Shown one piece after another: positions 1 to 9,509 of a stretch of 64,000 bases of DNA (its first letter is position 1; every line of letters begins with the position of its first letter). The position numbers and the translations under genes were made by a program. Origin of the DNA: Hafnia alvei (GTDB lineage Bacteria > Pseudomonadota > Gammaproteobacteria > Enterobacterales > Enterobacteriaceae); NCBI RefSeq assembly GCF_964063325.1, contig NZ_OZ061315.1:2170001-2234000 (forward strand). Reading direction: 5' to 3'. The notes under the pieces are model-generated. The model did no database searches. It was not told the DNA's origin and was given only the letters and a program-made list of their open reading frames with translations.

Positions 1-186
1 ATCTTTAACGCCTTCTATATTTCATTTCCCTAATTCCCCATCTTTAATCCCAAATCAGATTCGCGGTGCTGGCCGAATATTGCTCTGTGAGGTCCAATGT
101 TTGGATGTTGAGTTGCGTGTTCGTTTATATGCATTTCTATTTATGATGATAGAAGGACATTAAGAGAATAGTGGGTATCAATAGGC

Positions 187-214
187 ACAAAAAAACCCGC
201 CAGCGGCGGGTTTT
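187..214 (-). terminator. Rho-independent terminator of adhE
   Basis: A short GC hairpin (AACCCGCC, loop AGC, GGCGGGTT) lies just past the adhE stop. Read on the minus strand it is followed by a run of T residues, as expected for an intrinsic terminator of the leftward adhE transcript. Confidence 0.85.
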
Positions 215-231
215 CGTATAACAGAATCTAA

Positions 232-2901
232 TTATTTCTTAGATTTTTTCTCAGCTTTGGCGGCAGGTGCTTTTACGGCTTCAGCTTCGAGTGATTCACT
301 GAACTCACGGCCGTAGAAAGTATCCATCAGAATTTGCTTCAGTTCTGAGATCAGCGGGTAGCGTGGGTTAGCACCTGTACACTGGTCATCGAATGCATCT
401 TCAGACAGTTTGTCAACTTTAGCCAAGAAGTCAGCTTCTTGAACGCCAGCTTCACGGATAGATGCTGGAATGCCCAGATCTGCCTTGATGTTGTCCAACC
501 ATGCCAACAGTTTTTCAATCTTCGCAGCAGTACGGTCGCCCGGTGCGCTCAGACCTAAATGGTCTGCGATTTCAGCATAGCGGCGACGAGCCTGAGGGCG
601 GTCGTACTGGCTGAAAGCAGTCTGCTTAGTTGGGTTATCGTTCGCGTTGTAGCGGATAACGTTAGAAATCAGCAGGGCGTTTGCTAAGCCGTGTGGAATA
701 TGGAACTCAGAACCCAGCTTGTGGGCCATGGAGTGGCATACACCCAAGAAGGCGTTGGCAAAAGCGATACCTGCGATAGTTGCCGCATTGTGAACACGCT
801 CACGTGCAACTGGGTTTTTAGCCCCTTCATGGTAGCTTGCTGGCAGGTTTTCTTTCAGCAGCTTCAGCGCTTGCAGAGCCTGACCGTCAGAGTATTCGTT
901 AGCCAGAACCGAAACGTAAGCTTCCAGAGCATGAGTTACGGCATCCAGACCACCGAACGCACACAGTGATTTTGGCATGTTCATCACTAAGTTCGCATCA
1001 ACGATCGCCATGTCTGGTGTCAATGCATAGTCAGCCAGTGGGTATTTCTGGCCTGTTGCATCGTCGGTGACCACGGCAAACGGAGTGACTTCTGAACCGG
1101 TACCTGAAGTGGTGGTGACGGCGATCATTTTCGCTTTCACGCCCATTTTAGGGAACTTGTAGATACGCTTACGGATATCCATGAAGCGCAGTGCCAGTTC
1201 TTCAAAGTGAGTTTCTGGATGTTCGTACATCACCCACATGATTTTCGCTGCGTCCATTGGTGAACCACCGCCCAACGCGATAATCACGTCTGGTTTGAAG
1301 GAGTTCATCAGCTCTGCACCTTTACGTACGATGCTCAGCGTTGGGTCAGCTTCAACTTCGAAGAAGACTTCAGTTTCGATACCGTGGCCTTTCAGGACTT
1401 TAGTGATCTGATCTGCGTAACCATTGTTGAACAGGAAGCGGTCAGTCACGATGAAGGCACGTTTTGCACCATCAGATGCTACTTCATCCAGCGCGATTGG
1501 CAGAGAGCCACGGCGGAAGTAGATAGATTTCGGAAGTTTATGCCACAACATGTTTTCTGCTCGCTTCGCCACGGTTTTTTTGTTCATCAGGTGTTTAGGC
1601 CCGACGTTTTCAGAGATGGAGTTACCACCCCAAGAACCACAACCCAGAGTCAAAGATGGAGCAAGTTTGAAGTTATACAGGTCACCGATACCACCTTGAG
1701 AAGCAGGGGTGTTGATCAGGATACGTGCAGTCTTCATTTTTTCGCCGAAGTAATTTACACGCTCAGGCTGGTTATCCTGATCGGTGTACAGGCAAGAGGT
1801 ATGGCCGATACCACCCATCTCAACCAATTTCTCAGCTTTAGTGACAGCTTCTTCAAAGTTTTTAGCGCGGTACATTGCCAGCGTTGGAGACAGTTTTTCA
1901 TGAGCGAATGGTTCAGACTCATCAACAACTTTCACTTCACCAATGAGGATCTTGGTGGTCGCTGGAACAGTAATGCCGGCCATTTTTGCAATTTCAGTGG
2001 CTGGCTGACCTACGATAGCCGCGTTCAGGCCGCCATTTTTCAGGATGATATCCTGAACGGCTTTCAATTCTTTACCTTGCAGCATGTAACCGCCGTGAGT
2101 GGCGAAACGCTCACGTACTGCGTCATACACGGAGTCAACCACGATAACAGACTGTTCTGAAGCACAGATCACGCCGTTGTCGAAGGTTTTAGACATCAAG
2201 ATAGAAGCAACAACACGTTTAATGTCGGCAGTTTCGTCAACAACAACCGGTGTGTTACCTGCACCAACGCCGATAGCAGGCTTACCAGAGCTATACGCTG
2301 CTTTAACCATGCCCGGGCCACCGGTGGCCAGAATCAGGTTAATGTCTGGGTGATGCATCAGTTGATTAGACAGTTCAACGCTTGGTTGATCGATCCAGCC
2401 GATGATATCTTTTGGCGCGCCAGCTGCGATAGCTGCCTGCAGAACGATATCTGCCGCTTTATTCGTCGCATTTTTGGCACGAGGGTGCGGAGAGAAGATG
2501 ATACCGTTACGGGTTTTCAGGCTGATAAGTGCCTTGAAGATTGCCGTGGACGTTGGGTTAGTTGTTGGCACGATACCGCAGATGATACCGATAGGTTCTG
2601 CGATAGTGATAGTACCGAACGTGTCATCCTGAGACAGGATGCCACAGGTTTTTTCATCTTTATAAGCGTTATAGATATATTCGGATGCAAAGTGGTTTTT
2701 AATCACTTTATCTTCCACGATACCCATACCTGATTCCTCAACGGCTAATTTAGCCAACGGGATACGGGCATCAGCAGCAGCCAGAGCGGCGGCGCGGAAG
2801 ATTTTATCTACTTGCTCTTGAGTGTAATTGGCAAACTCACGCTGGGCTTTTTTAACACGTGCTACTAACGCATCTAGTTCAGCGATATTGGTTACAGCCA
2901 T
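232..2901 (-). CDS. adhE: Bifunctional acetaldehyde-CoA / alcohol dehydrogenase AdhE
   Basis: AdhE reduces acetyl-CoA to acetaldehyde and then to ethanol, reoxidising NADH during fermentation; it is cytoplasmic and the family forms filaments (spirosomes). The 889 residues match the usual 891 of E. coli. Residues 1 to about 440 are the CoA-acylating aldehyde dehydrogenase domain, with the catalytic cysteine at 246 in VICASEQ. From about 450 onward is the iron-dependent alcohol dehydrogenase, with GGGSPMDAAK, TSGTGSEVTPF and the metal-site histidines in CHSMAHKLG and HIPHGLAN. The tail is lysine- and alanine-rich. An AGGAGAG ribosome site sits just before the ATG. The gene is monocistronic, with its own terminator, and diverges from ychE. 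Confidence 0.97.
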   Translation of the reverse strand: MAVTNIAELDALVARVKKAQREFANYTQEQVDKIFRAAALAAADARIPLAKLAVEESGMGIVEDKVIKNHFASEYIYNAYKDEKTCGILSQDDTFGTITIAEPIGIICGIVPTTNPTSTAIFKALISLKTRNGIIFSPHPRAKNATNKAADIVLQAAIAAGAPKDIIGWIDQPSVELSNQLMHHPDINLILATGGPGMVKAAYSSGKPAIGVGAGNTPVVVDETADIKRVVASILMSKTFDNGVICASEQSVIVVDSVYDAVRERFATHGGYMLQGKELKAVQDIILKNGGLNAAIVGQPATEIAKMAGITVPATTKILIGEVKVVDESEPFAHEKLSPTLAMYRAKNFEEAVTKAEKLVEMGGIGHTSCLYTDQDNQPERVNYFGEKMKTARILINTPASQGGIGDLYNFKLAPSLTLGCGSWGGNSISENVGPKHLMNKKTVAKRAENMLWHKLPKSIYFRRGSLPIALDEVASDGAKRAFIVTDRFLFNNGYADQITKVLKGHGIETEVFFEVEADPTLSIVRKGAELMNSFKPDVIIALGGGSPMDAAKIMWVMYEHPETHFEELALRFMDIRKRIYKFPKMGVKAKMIAVTTTSGTGSEVTPFAVVTDDATGQKYPLADYALTPDMAIVDANLVMNMPKSLCAFGGLDAVTHALEAYVSVLANEYSDGQALQALKLLKENLPASYHEGAKNPVARERVHNAATIAGIAFANAFLGVCHSMAHKLGSEFHIPHGLANALLISNVIRYNANDNPTKQTAFSQYDRPQARRRYAEIADHLGLSAPGDRTAAKIEKLLAWLDNIKADLGIPASIREAGVQEADFLAKVDKLSEDAFDDQCTGANPRYPLISELKQILMDTFYGREFSESLEAEAVKAPAAKAEKKSKK

Positions 2902-3484
2902 AATGCTCTCCTGATAATGTTAAACTTTTTTAGTCAATGAGCCGCACAAGCAACAAGTATAGACAGATAAATGTGCTCTCTTTCAGAAACTTCACTTACT
3001 GAAAAGTTCCCGTTGGCTGATTTGCTAAAACAGCTTAGCTAGCAGTGGAGAAGTAAAGCCTGTGTGAAACATGAACGGTTTGGCTTTCTGCTAATCAGTG
3101 GGCCAGATGATAATAGCAGGCCTTTACTGTGACTCTGAGCTTACCCATTCTTAGGTAGTTGTTTTGTGATTTGAATCACAAAAATGCCAAGCTGACACCT
3201 TTCAGCAATATGATACTGAGAGTCTTTATCATTAACGGGCAAAAGCGTCGAATTTTGCAGCGAAGTATCGATAAAATAACAATTTTGCAACAATGAGCCT
3301 CTTTTTACGCTTCTGAGTAAATGGAGTAAGAAATTAATACATTGAGCATAGATCGGGGCCATTATTTCCATTACATTACGCCGCAAGAACGTATCACTTC
3401 TATTGTGATTTGCTAACATTGTTCACCAAGTGGGTTTGCTAGTGACAATGTTGAAAATGACAGTCGCATTATTAATCTGGTTTT
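2902..3484. promoter_or_regulatory. Divergent adhE / ychE promoter region
   Basis: About 580 bases separate the divergent adhE and ychE starts. I see no convincing gene; the one open frame here (3141-3419, minus) is AT-rich with no recognisable product. It contains a perfect CRP-type palindrome (listed separately). In E. coli adhE has a long, multiply regulated leader (Cra, Fis, NarL), and the length here fits that, but I could not assign individual promoter boxes. Confidence 0.5.
3162..3183. promoter_or_regulatory. Perfect CRP-type palindrome
   Basis: The core TGTGATTTGAATCACA is an exact TGTGA-N6-TCACA match, and the symmetry extends through TTTT/AAAA flanks so both 10-bp arms are perfect. 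It lies about 260 bases upstream of adhE and about 310 upstream of ychE. Assignment to CRP rests on the consensus only. Confidence 0.6.
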
Positions 3485-3494
3485 GGAGAGCATG

Positions 3495-4139
3495 GTGAGC
3501 CAGTCTTTGCTGGATTTATCTGGTTACATTAAGTTTTTTGTTGGTCTCTTCGCGTTGGTAAACCCAGTAGGTATTCTGCCGGTGTTTATTAGCATGACGA
3601 GCTATCAGGCGGTTGCGGCACGCAACAAAACCAATCTGACGGCCAATACGTCAGTTGCCATCATTTTGATCTCTTCTTTATTGCTGGGCGATTCAATATT
3701 GATGTTCTTCGGCATCTCGATTGATTCCTTCCGTATTGCGGGGGGCATCTTGGTGGTGACCATTGCGATGTCGATGATTAGCGGGAAACTGGGCGAAGAT
3801 AAGCAGAATAAACAAGAAAAATCAGAAACTGCGATCCGAGAAAATGTAGGCGTTGTACCGTTGGCATTGCCATTAATGGCTGGACCCGGCGCAATCAGCT
3901 CAACGATTGTTTGGAGTTCTCGCTACCACGGTTGGCAAAACCTGCTTGGGTTTTCCCTGGCCATTATTCTGTTTGCGTTCTGTTGTTGGCTACTATTTAG
4001 GGCTGCACCGTTGCTGGTCCGCCTGCTCGGTCAAACAGGCATTAACGTCATCACGCGAATCATGGGTTTGCTATTAATGGCGTTAGGTATTGAATTTATT
4101 GTTACAGGCCTGCGATCTATATTCCCCGGACTGTTATAA
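3495..4139 (+). CDS. ychE: MarC-family integral membrane protein YchE
   Basis: This is a six-helix inner-membrane protein of the MarC/NAAT family whose transport substrate is unsettled. The sequence carries the family hallmarks LVNPVGILPVF near the N-terminus, RIAGGILV in the middle and MAGPGAIS before the fourth helix, and RIMGLLLMALG near the end. An open frame begins further upstream at a TTG (3483). Alignment with the 215-residue E. coli protein and a GGAG at 3485-3488, six bases before GTG 3495, favour GTG as start, with ATG 3492 as the alternative. The adhE/ychE/oppA order is the same as in E. coli. A strong terminator follows. Confidence 0.88.
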   Translation: MSQSLLDLSGYIKFFVGLFALVNPVGILPVFISMTSYQAVAARNKTNLTANTSVAIILISSLLLGDSILMFFGISIDSFRIAGGILVVTIAMSMISGKLGEDKQNKQEKSETAIRENVGVVPLALPLMAGPGAISSTIVWSSRYHGWQNLLGFSLAIILFAFCCWLLFRAAPLLVRLLGQTGINVITRIMGLLLMALGIEFIVTGLRSIFPGLL

Positions 4140-4162
4140 CCCATCAAATATCACGATATGAT

Positions 4163-4198
4163 GAAACCGCTGTCGGCGTTGCCGATGGCGGTTTTTTT
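4163..4198 (+). terminator. Terminator of ychE
   Basis: The inverted repeat AACCGC-TGTCGGC / GCCGA-TGGCGGTT is followed by seven T residues. It isolates ychE from the opp operon. Confidence 0.85.
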
Positions 4199-4890
4199 CA
4201 CTGGGCCGCATACTTACTTCAATAGTGCGTTGTTTCGCACTTCAGCCATAAACCTGCGTTATTTCAATAAGTTTGTTTTACTTACGTGATGATTTATTGA
4301 CGTAATGAGCACAAATTTTGTTCAAAAAATCACATCACAACATTCTGCTGAAACCCGTTATTAACGGGCTTATAGAATGCTCATAAGATCATCAATGGTT
4401 GAATCTTCTTACATTTGTTAATTTAACGATGTATTACTTCATAACTTTCCTTAAGCCTGAATGATTTGCTTTATAACATAGGTTGAAGAAAAGATATTAT
4501 GTTATATCAGCGAGTTATCATTGATCTTTCCCCTCCCTCAGTGCAGTCTGTCAGAAGGCTAGAGTCGTAATAAAGAGAATTGCGTAACATTTCTATAAAA
4601 ATAATTAGCAGTGATTTTAACCATCTGTTAGCTTCTGGGCATAATCACTGCGCTTAGCGTTGATGAGAAAACTTTGTGCTGAAGCATTACCAGAAAAAGC
4701 GCCGCTGAATATTTCTGTGTCTGACCTGAGTCAAAGATTGCTATCGCTAAAAGTTCTAGATCTGAAACAGTAATGACGTTTTAAAACCACCTATCATGTC
4801 GGCAACTTCGTTCCTTGCTGATCTGGCCATAAAGCTAACAAAAGTTGGCATGTCCTCATGGACATCTTATTAAAGGGGAGTGGGTATACA
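4199..4890 (+). promoter_or_regulatory. Long leader / promoter region of oppA
   Basis: Nearly 700 bases without a gene precede oppA, a length similar to the same gap in E. coli. A C/A-rich patch, CACATCACAACA, lies around 4331 and could be a GcvB-type small-RNA target if transcription starts upstream of it. A 15-bp palindrome, CCCGTTA-T-TAACGGG, lies at 4354-4368. I could not choose a promoter with confidence. Confidence 0.4.
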
Positions 4891-4893
4891 ATG
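4873..4893 (+). promoter_or_regulatory. Widely spaced ribosome-binding site of oppA
   Basis: The purine-rich AAGGGGAG ends ten bases before ATG 4891, longer than the usual 5-9. In E. coli, oppA was described as a member of the polyamine modulon, whose translation is stimulated by polyamines because of a poorly placed Shine-Dalgarno sequence. The spacing here is compatible with the same behaviour, which is inference. Confidence 0.55.
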
Positions 4894-6528
4894 AGCAAAC
4901 ACATCAAAAAGAATTTACTGGCCGTAAGCGTTATGGCGGCATTGGGCATGTTTAGTATTGCGCAGGTCCAGGCGGCGGATGTTCCTGCCGGTGTTAAGCT
5001 GGCCGATAAACAAGAGCTGGTCAAAAATAACGGTTCTGAAGTTCAGTCATTAGACCCGCATAAAATTGAAGGCGTACCCGAAAACAACGTCACTAATGAC
5101 TTGATGGAAGGTTTAACCCAGCACGATCCTCAGGGGAAAACTATCCCAGGCACGGCGGTGAGTTGGGACAATAAAGATTTTAAAGTATGGACTTTCCATA
5201 TTCGCCCTGATGCCAAATGGTCAAATGGTCAGCCTGTTACCGCAGAAGATTTTGTTTATAGCTGGCAGCGTATTGTTGATCCAAAAACCGCATCGCCGTA
5301 CGCCAGCTATCTGCAATACGCTCACGTTGAAAACGTAGATGACATTATTGCGGGCAAAAAAGATAAATCGACGCTGGGCGTGAAAGCGCTTGATGATAAA
5401 ACTTTCCAAATTACCTTAACCGAGCCCGTACCGTATTTAGCAGAAATGACGTCGCATTACGCCATGAAACCGGTGAACAAAGCCGTGGTGGAAAAATTTG
5501 GCGACAAATGGACGCTGCCTGAAAACTACGTGAGCAACGGCGCTTATAAATTAAAAGATTGGGTCGTTAACGAGCGTATTGTTTTAGAGCGTAACCCTGA
5601 ATATTGGGACAATGCGAAAACCGTTATTAATAAAGTCACGTTCCTGCCTATTGCTTCTGAAGTGACCGACGTCAACCGCTACCGTACCGGCGAAATCGAT
5701 GTCACCTATAATAATATGCCAATCGAACTATTCCAGAAGTTGAAAAAAGAGATCCCGCAGGAAGTTAAAGCCGATCCCTATCTGTGCACTTACTACTATG
5801 AAATTAATAACCAGAAGCCACCATTTAACGATGAGCGCGTGCGTGAGGCCCTTAAGTTAGGGATGGACCGCGATATTATCGTTAACAAAGTCAAAAACCA
5901 GGGCGATCTGCCAGCCTACAGCTTTACCCCTCCTTATACCGATGGCGCTAAGTTAACCCCGCCTGAATGGTTTGGTTGGTCACAGGAAAAACGTAATGAA
6001 GAGGCGAAGAAGTTACTCGCCGCTGCGGGCTATGGCCCAGATAAACCACTGACGTTTAACCTGTTGTACAACACCTCCGATTTGCATAAAAAACTGGCGA
6101 TTGCCGCAGCTTCTATTTGGAAGAAAAATCTGGGTGTGAACGTTAAGTTGGAAAACCAAGAGTGGAAAACGTTCTTGGATACCCGTCATCAGGGCACCTA
6201 TGATGTTTCGCGTGCGGGCTGGTGTGCCGATTACAACGAGCCAAGTTCATTCCTGAACATGATGCTGTCTGACAGCAGCAGTAACACGCCTCACTATAAG
6301 AGCGCAGCCTTTGATAAAATCATGGCTGGCGCACTGCAAACCAACAGCAAAGAGGCGCGAGCCGCCGTTTATCAACAGGCTGAACAGCAGCTTGATAAAG
6401 ATTCTGCCATTGTCCCTGTCTATTACTACGTTAATGCGCGTCTGGTGAAACCCTATGTAGGCGGTTATACCGGTAAAGATCCGCAAGATAACGTATATGA
6501 TAAAAACTTGTACATTATTCAGCACTAA
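4891..6528 (+). CDS. oppA: Periplasmic oligopeptide-binding protein OppA
   Basis: OppA captures di- to pentapeptides in the periplasm for the OppBCDF importer. The start at MSKHIKK (545 residues, E. coli 543) gives a typical Sec signal peptide with a lysine-rich n-region, a hydrophobic core and cleavage near residue 28 (QVQA-AD). A longer frame from 4858 would bury this signal and is rejected. The mature part is a family-5 solute-binding protein with RWSNGQPVTAEDFVYSWQR-like sequence near residue 110, where the R is K. It is the first gene of oppABCDF and is separated from oppB by a stable hairpin, which fits the excess of binding protein over permease known for such operons. Confidence 0.96.
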   Translation: MSKHIKKNLLAVSVMAALGMFSIAQVQAADVPAGVKLADKQELVKNNGSEVQSLDPHKIEGVPENNVTNDLMEGLTQHDPQGKTIPGTAVSWDNKDFKVWTFHIRPDAKWSNGQPVTAEDFVYSWQRIVDPKTASPYASYLQYAHVENVDDIIAGKKDKSTLGVKALDDKTFQITLTEPVPYLAEMTSHYAMKPVNKAVVEKFGDKWTLPENYVSNGAYKLKDWVVNERIVLERNPEYWDNAKTVINKVTFLPIASEVTDVNRYRTGEIDVTYNNMPIELFQKLKKEIPQEVKADPYLCTYYYEINNQKPPFNDERVREALKLGMDRDIIVNKVKNQGDLPAYSFTPPYTDGAKLTPPEWFGWSQEKRNEEAKKLLAAAGYGPDKPLTFNLLYNTSDLHKKLAIAAASIWKKNLGVNVKLENQEWKTFLDTRHQGTYDVSRAGWCADYNEPSSFLNMMLSDSSSNTPHYKSAAFDKIMAGALQTNSKEARAAVYQQAEQQLDKDSAIVPVYYYVNARLVKPYVGGYTGKDPQDNVYDKNLYIIQH

Positions 6529-6544
6529 TATATCTAAATTTATC

Positions 6545-6573
6545 AACGCCGTAGCAAATAAGGCTACGGCGTT
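6545..6573 (+). terminator. oppA-oppB intercistronic hairpin (attenuator / mRNA stabiliser)
   Basis: The perfect 11-bp stem AACGCCGTAGC / GCTACGGCGTT with a 7-base loop has only a short T stretch after it. It probably causes partial termination or blocks 3' exonucleases, raising OppA relative to OppBCDF. Confidence 0.7.
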
Positions 6574-6664
6574 TATAGCCGATATAGAAGTAGCAGTGGC
6601 AGGGTAACCTCGCCACTTTTCAAAAATATAATCAGCCATAAGGCTGAAGTGCAGGGCTAGGGCA

Positions 6665-7585
6665 ATGTTAAAATTTATCTTTCGGCGCTTGCTTGAGGCG
6701 ATACCGACGCTATTTATCCTGATCACCATCTCATTCTTCATGATGCGCTTAGCGCCGGGTAGCCCATTTACCGGTGAACGCGCTTTGCCGCCAGAAGTTT
6801 TGGCTAATATCGAAGCGAAATATCATCTTAACGATCCTATCTGGAAACAATACGGACATTATTTAGTGCAATTAGGCCACGGTGATTTTGGCCCCTCATT
6901 TAAATATAAAGATTATTCCGTTAATGATTTGGTGAGCGCGTCGTTTCCTGTTTCGGCCAAATTAGGTTTTGCAGCCTTTTTATTGGCGGTAGTTTTTGGT
7001 GTGACGGCAGGCGTGTTAGCTGCGCTAAAACAAAATAGCAAATGGGATTATGCGGTTATGGGGGTGGCCATGACCGGTATTGTCATCCCCAGTTTCGTGG
7101 TTGCGCCGTTATTGGTGTTAATTTTTGCCATTCAGCTGAAATGGCTGCCGGGAGGCGGGTGGAACGGCGGGGCGCTCAAGTTTATGATTTTGCCAATGGT
7201 GGCACTCTCATTAGCTTATATCGCCAGCATCGCGCGTATTACCCGTGGCTCCATGATTGAAGTTTTGCATTCCAACTTTATTCGTACCGCACGGGCGAAA
7301 GGCTTACCGATGCGTCGCATTATTTTGCGTCACGCATTGAAACCTGCGTTGCTACCAGTGCTCTCGTATTTAGGCCCAGCCTTTGTCGGTATAATTACGG
7401 GTTCGATGGTTATCGAAACTATTTATGGATTGCCGGGGATCGGTCAGCTGTTTGTTAACGGCGCACTGAACCGCGACTATTCCTTGGTGCTGAGCCTAAC
7501 CATTTTGGTTGGCGCGCTGACCATCCTGTTTAACGCGATTGTCGATGTGCTTTATGCCGTCATCGATCCGAAAATCCGTTACTGA
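6665..7585 (+). CDS. oppB: Oligopeptide ABC transporter permease OppB
   Basis: OppB is one of the two inner-membrane permease subunits of the oligopeptide importer. The 306 residues begin with a single N-terminal helix followed by the conserved LAPGSPF periplasmic segment, then a binding-protein-dependent transport domain of five helices. The cytoplasmic coupling (EAA) motif is EVLHSNFIRTARAKGLPMRR, at about residues 200-219. It lies 136 bases downstream of oppA and 15 bases before oppC. Confidence 0.95.
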   Translation: MLKFIFRRLLEAIPTLFILITISFFMMRLAPGSPFTGERALPPEVLANIEAKYHLNDPIWKQYGHYLVQLGHGDFGPSFKYKDYSVNDLVSASFPVSAKLGFAAFLLAVVFGVTAGVLAALKQNSKWDYAVMGVAMTGIVIPSFVVAPLLVLIFAIQLKWLPGGGWNGGALKFMILPMVALSLAYIASIARITRGSMIEVLHSNFIRTARAKGLPMRRIILRHALKPALLPVLSYLGPAFVGIITGSMVIETIYGLPGIGQLFVNGALNRDYSLVLSLTILVGALTILFNAIVDVLYAVIDPKIRY

Positions 7586-7600
7586 TTCGGGAGATCGCAA

Positions 7601-8509
7601 ATGTTACTGAATAAAAAAAATGCGCAGGTGGTCGAAAATTTCGGTGAACAACTGGAAGTGGAAGGTCGTAGCCTGTGGCAAGATGCGCGCCGTCGTTTCG
7701 TTCATAACCGCGCCGCGTTGGCGAGCCTGTTTGTACTGAGCCTGATCGCGCTATTTGTGATTTTTGCCCCGATGCTGTCGCAATTTGCCTATGACGACAC
7801 CGATTGGGGAATGATGTCATCGGCGCCAGATATGGAGTCAGGCCACTACTTTGGCACGGATTCTTCCGGGCGTGATTTGCTGGTGCGCGTGGCGATTGGC
7901 GGCCGTATTTCGTTAATGGTAGGGATTGCGGCGGCGCTGGTTGCGGTGGTCGTTGGCACCTTGTATGGCGCGATGGCCGGTTACGTGGGTGGCAAAACCG
8001 ACTCGGTGATGATGCGCCTGCTCGAGATCCTCAACTCCTTCCCCTTCATGTTCTTCGTGATTTTGCTGGTGACCTTCTTTGGGCAAAACATCCTGCTGAT
8101 CTTTGTAGCGATCGGCATGGTGTCGTGGTTGGACATGGCGCGTATCGTGCGCGGGCAAACGCTGAGTTTGAAGCGCAAAGAGTTTATTGAAGCGGCGCTG
8201 GTGGGCGGTGTATCCACCCGCAAAATTGTCACCCGCCATATTGTTCCCAACGTGCTGGGCGTGGTAGTGGTGTATGCCTCTTTATTGGTGCCAAGCATGA
8301 TTTTGTTTGAATCCTTCCTCAGCTTCTTAGGGCTAGGGACTCAAGAACCGTTGAGCAGCTGGGGCGCGTTACTCAGCGATGGCGCCAACTCAATGGAAGT
8401 GTCTCCGTGGTTGCTGATGTATCCGGCTGCGTTTCTGGTTGTGACGCTATTCTGTTTCAACTTTATCGGCGATGGTCTGCGTGACGCCCTCGACCCGAAA
8501 GATCGTTAA
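7601..8509 (+). CDS. oppC: Oligopeptide ABC transporter permease OppC
   Basis: OppC pairs with OppB to form the membrane channel. The 302-residue protein has the long cytoplasmic N-terminus typical of OppC/DppC permeases, the first helix at about residues 45-65, the conserved FGTDSSGRDLLVR segment and an EAA loop at EAALVGGVSTRKIVTRHI. A GGGAG ribosome site precedes the ATG. Ten bases separate its stop from the oppD start. Confidence 0.95.
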   Translation: MLLNKKNAQVVENFGEQLEVEGRSLWQDARRRFVHNRAALASLFVLSLIALFVIFAPMLSQFAYDDTDWGMMSSAPDMESGHYFGTDSSGRDLLVRVAIGGRISLMVGIAAALVAVVVGTLYGAMAGYVGGKTDSVMMRLLEILNSFPFMFFVILLVTFFGQNILLIFVAIGMVSWLDMARIVRGQTLSLKRKEFIEAALVGGVSTRKIVTRHIVPNVLGVVVVYASLLVPSMILFESFLSFLGLGTQEPLSSWGALLSDGANSMEVSPWLLMYPAAFLVVTLFCFNFIGDGLRDALDPKDR

Positions 8510-8519
8510 GGAGTTTACG

Positions 8520-9509
8520 ATGATGACAACAGATAAAAGCGCAGAGCGGCTGCTGGCGGTAAAAGATCTCCGCGTCACCTTCACCACCAACGACGGCGAT
8601 GTCACGGCGGTCAACGATTTAAACTTCTCGCTGCGAGCGGGTGAAACGCTCGGTATCGTTGGCGAGTCGGGTTCAGGGAAATCACAAACGGCGTTTGCGC
8701 TGATGGGATTGTTGGCACAAAACGGCAGTATCGGCGGCTCCGCGTTGTTCAACGGGCGTGAAATACTCAATCTACCGGAGAAGCAGCTCAATAAACTGCG
8801 CGCCGAAGAGATTGCAATGATCTTCCAAGATCCGATGACCTCTCTGAACCCTTATATGCGCGTCGGCGAACAGCTGATGGAAGTGCTGATGCTGCATAAA
8901 GGCATGAGCAAAGCGCAGGCTTTCGAAGAATCGGTGCGTATGCTGGATGCGGTAAAAATGCCGGAAGCGCGCAAGCGCATGCGCATGTTCCCGCATGAGT
9001 TTTCCGGCGGTATGCGTCAGCGCGTGATGATTGCCATGGCGCTACTGTGTCGGCCTAAACTGTTGATCGCTGATGAACCCACCACGGCATTGGACGTTAC
9101 GGTGCAGGCACAAATTATGACGCTGCTCAATGAGTTGAAAAGCGAGTTTAATACCGCGATTATCATGATCACTCACGATCTGGGCGTGGTTGCAGGCATC
9201 TGTGACAAAGTGTTGGTGATGTATGCCGGGCGAACCATGGAATACGGTCAAGCACGCGACGTATTTTATTCGCCTAGCCATCCCTATTCGATTGGCCTGC
9301 TAAACGCAGTGCCGCGTTTAGACGGCGAAAATGAATCTCTGCTAACCATCCCTGGCAATCCACCCAATCTGTTGCGCTTGCCGAAAGGCTGCCCATTCCA
9401 GCCGCGTTGTCCTCACTCTACTGAGCAGTGTATGCAAATGCCGCCGCTGGAGTCATTTGGGGAAGGGCGTTTACGCGCCTGTTTTAGAACCGTGGAGGAA
9501 TTGGCATGA
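8520..9509 (+). CDS. oppD: Oligopeptide ABC transporter ATPase OppD
   Basis: OppD is one of two nucleotide-binding subunits energising peptide import. Starting at the first of two adjacent ATG codons after AAGGAG gives 329 residues (E. coli 337; the N-terminus is shorter here). Walker A is GESGSGKS, the ABC signature SGGMRQR and Walker B LLIADEPTTALD. The C-terminal oligopeptide/dipeptide module has a conserved cysteine cluster (GCPFQPRCPH...EQC). The ATGA stop/start overlap with oppF implies translational coupling. The upstream extension of the frame overlaps oppC and is not used. Confidence 0.95.
   Translation: MMTTDKSAERLLAVKDLRVTFTTNDGDVTAVNDLNFSLRAGETLGIVGESGSGKSQTAFALMGLLAQNGSIGGSALFNGREILNLPEKQLNKLRAEEIAMIFQDPMTSLNPYMRVGEQLMEVLMLHKGMSKAQAFEESVRMLDAVKMPEARKRMRMFPHEFSGGMRQRVMIAMALLCRPKLLIADEPTTALDVTVQAQIMTLLNELKSEFNTAIIMITHDLGVVAGICDKVLVMYAGRTMEYGQARDVFYSPSHPYSIGLLNAVPRLDGENESLLTIPGNPPNLLRLPKGCPFQPRCPHSTEQCMQMPPLESFGEGRLRACFRTVEELA

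Noticed and set aside
1384..2733. Long open frames antisense to adhE
   Set aside because: They are shadows caused by the codon bias of adhE; their translations have no domain-like pattern.
3141..3419. Open frame of 92 codons on the minus strand between adhE and ychE
   Set aside because: AT-rich, no ribosome site or recognisable product, and it overlaps the regulatory region and the CRP-type palindrome.
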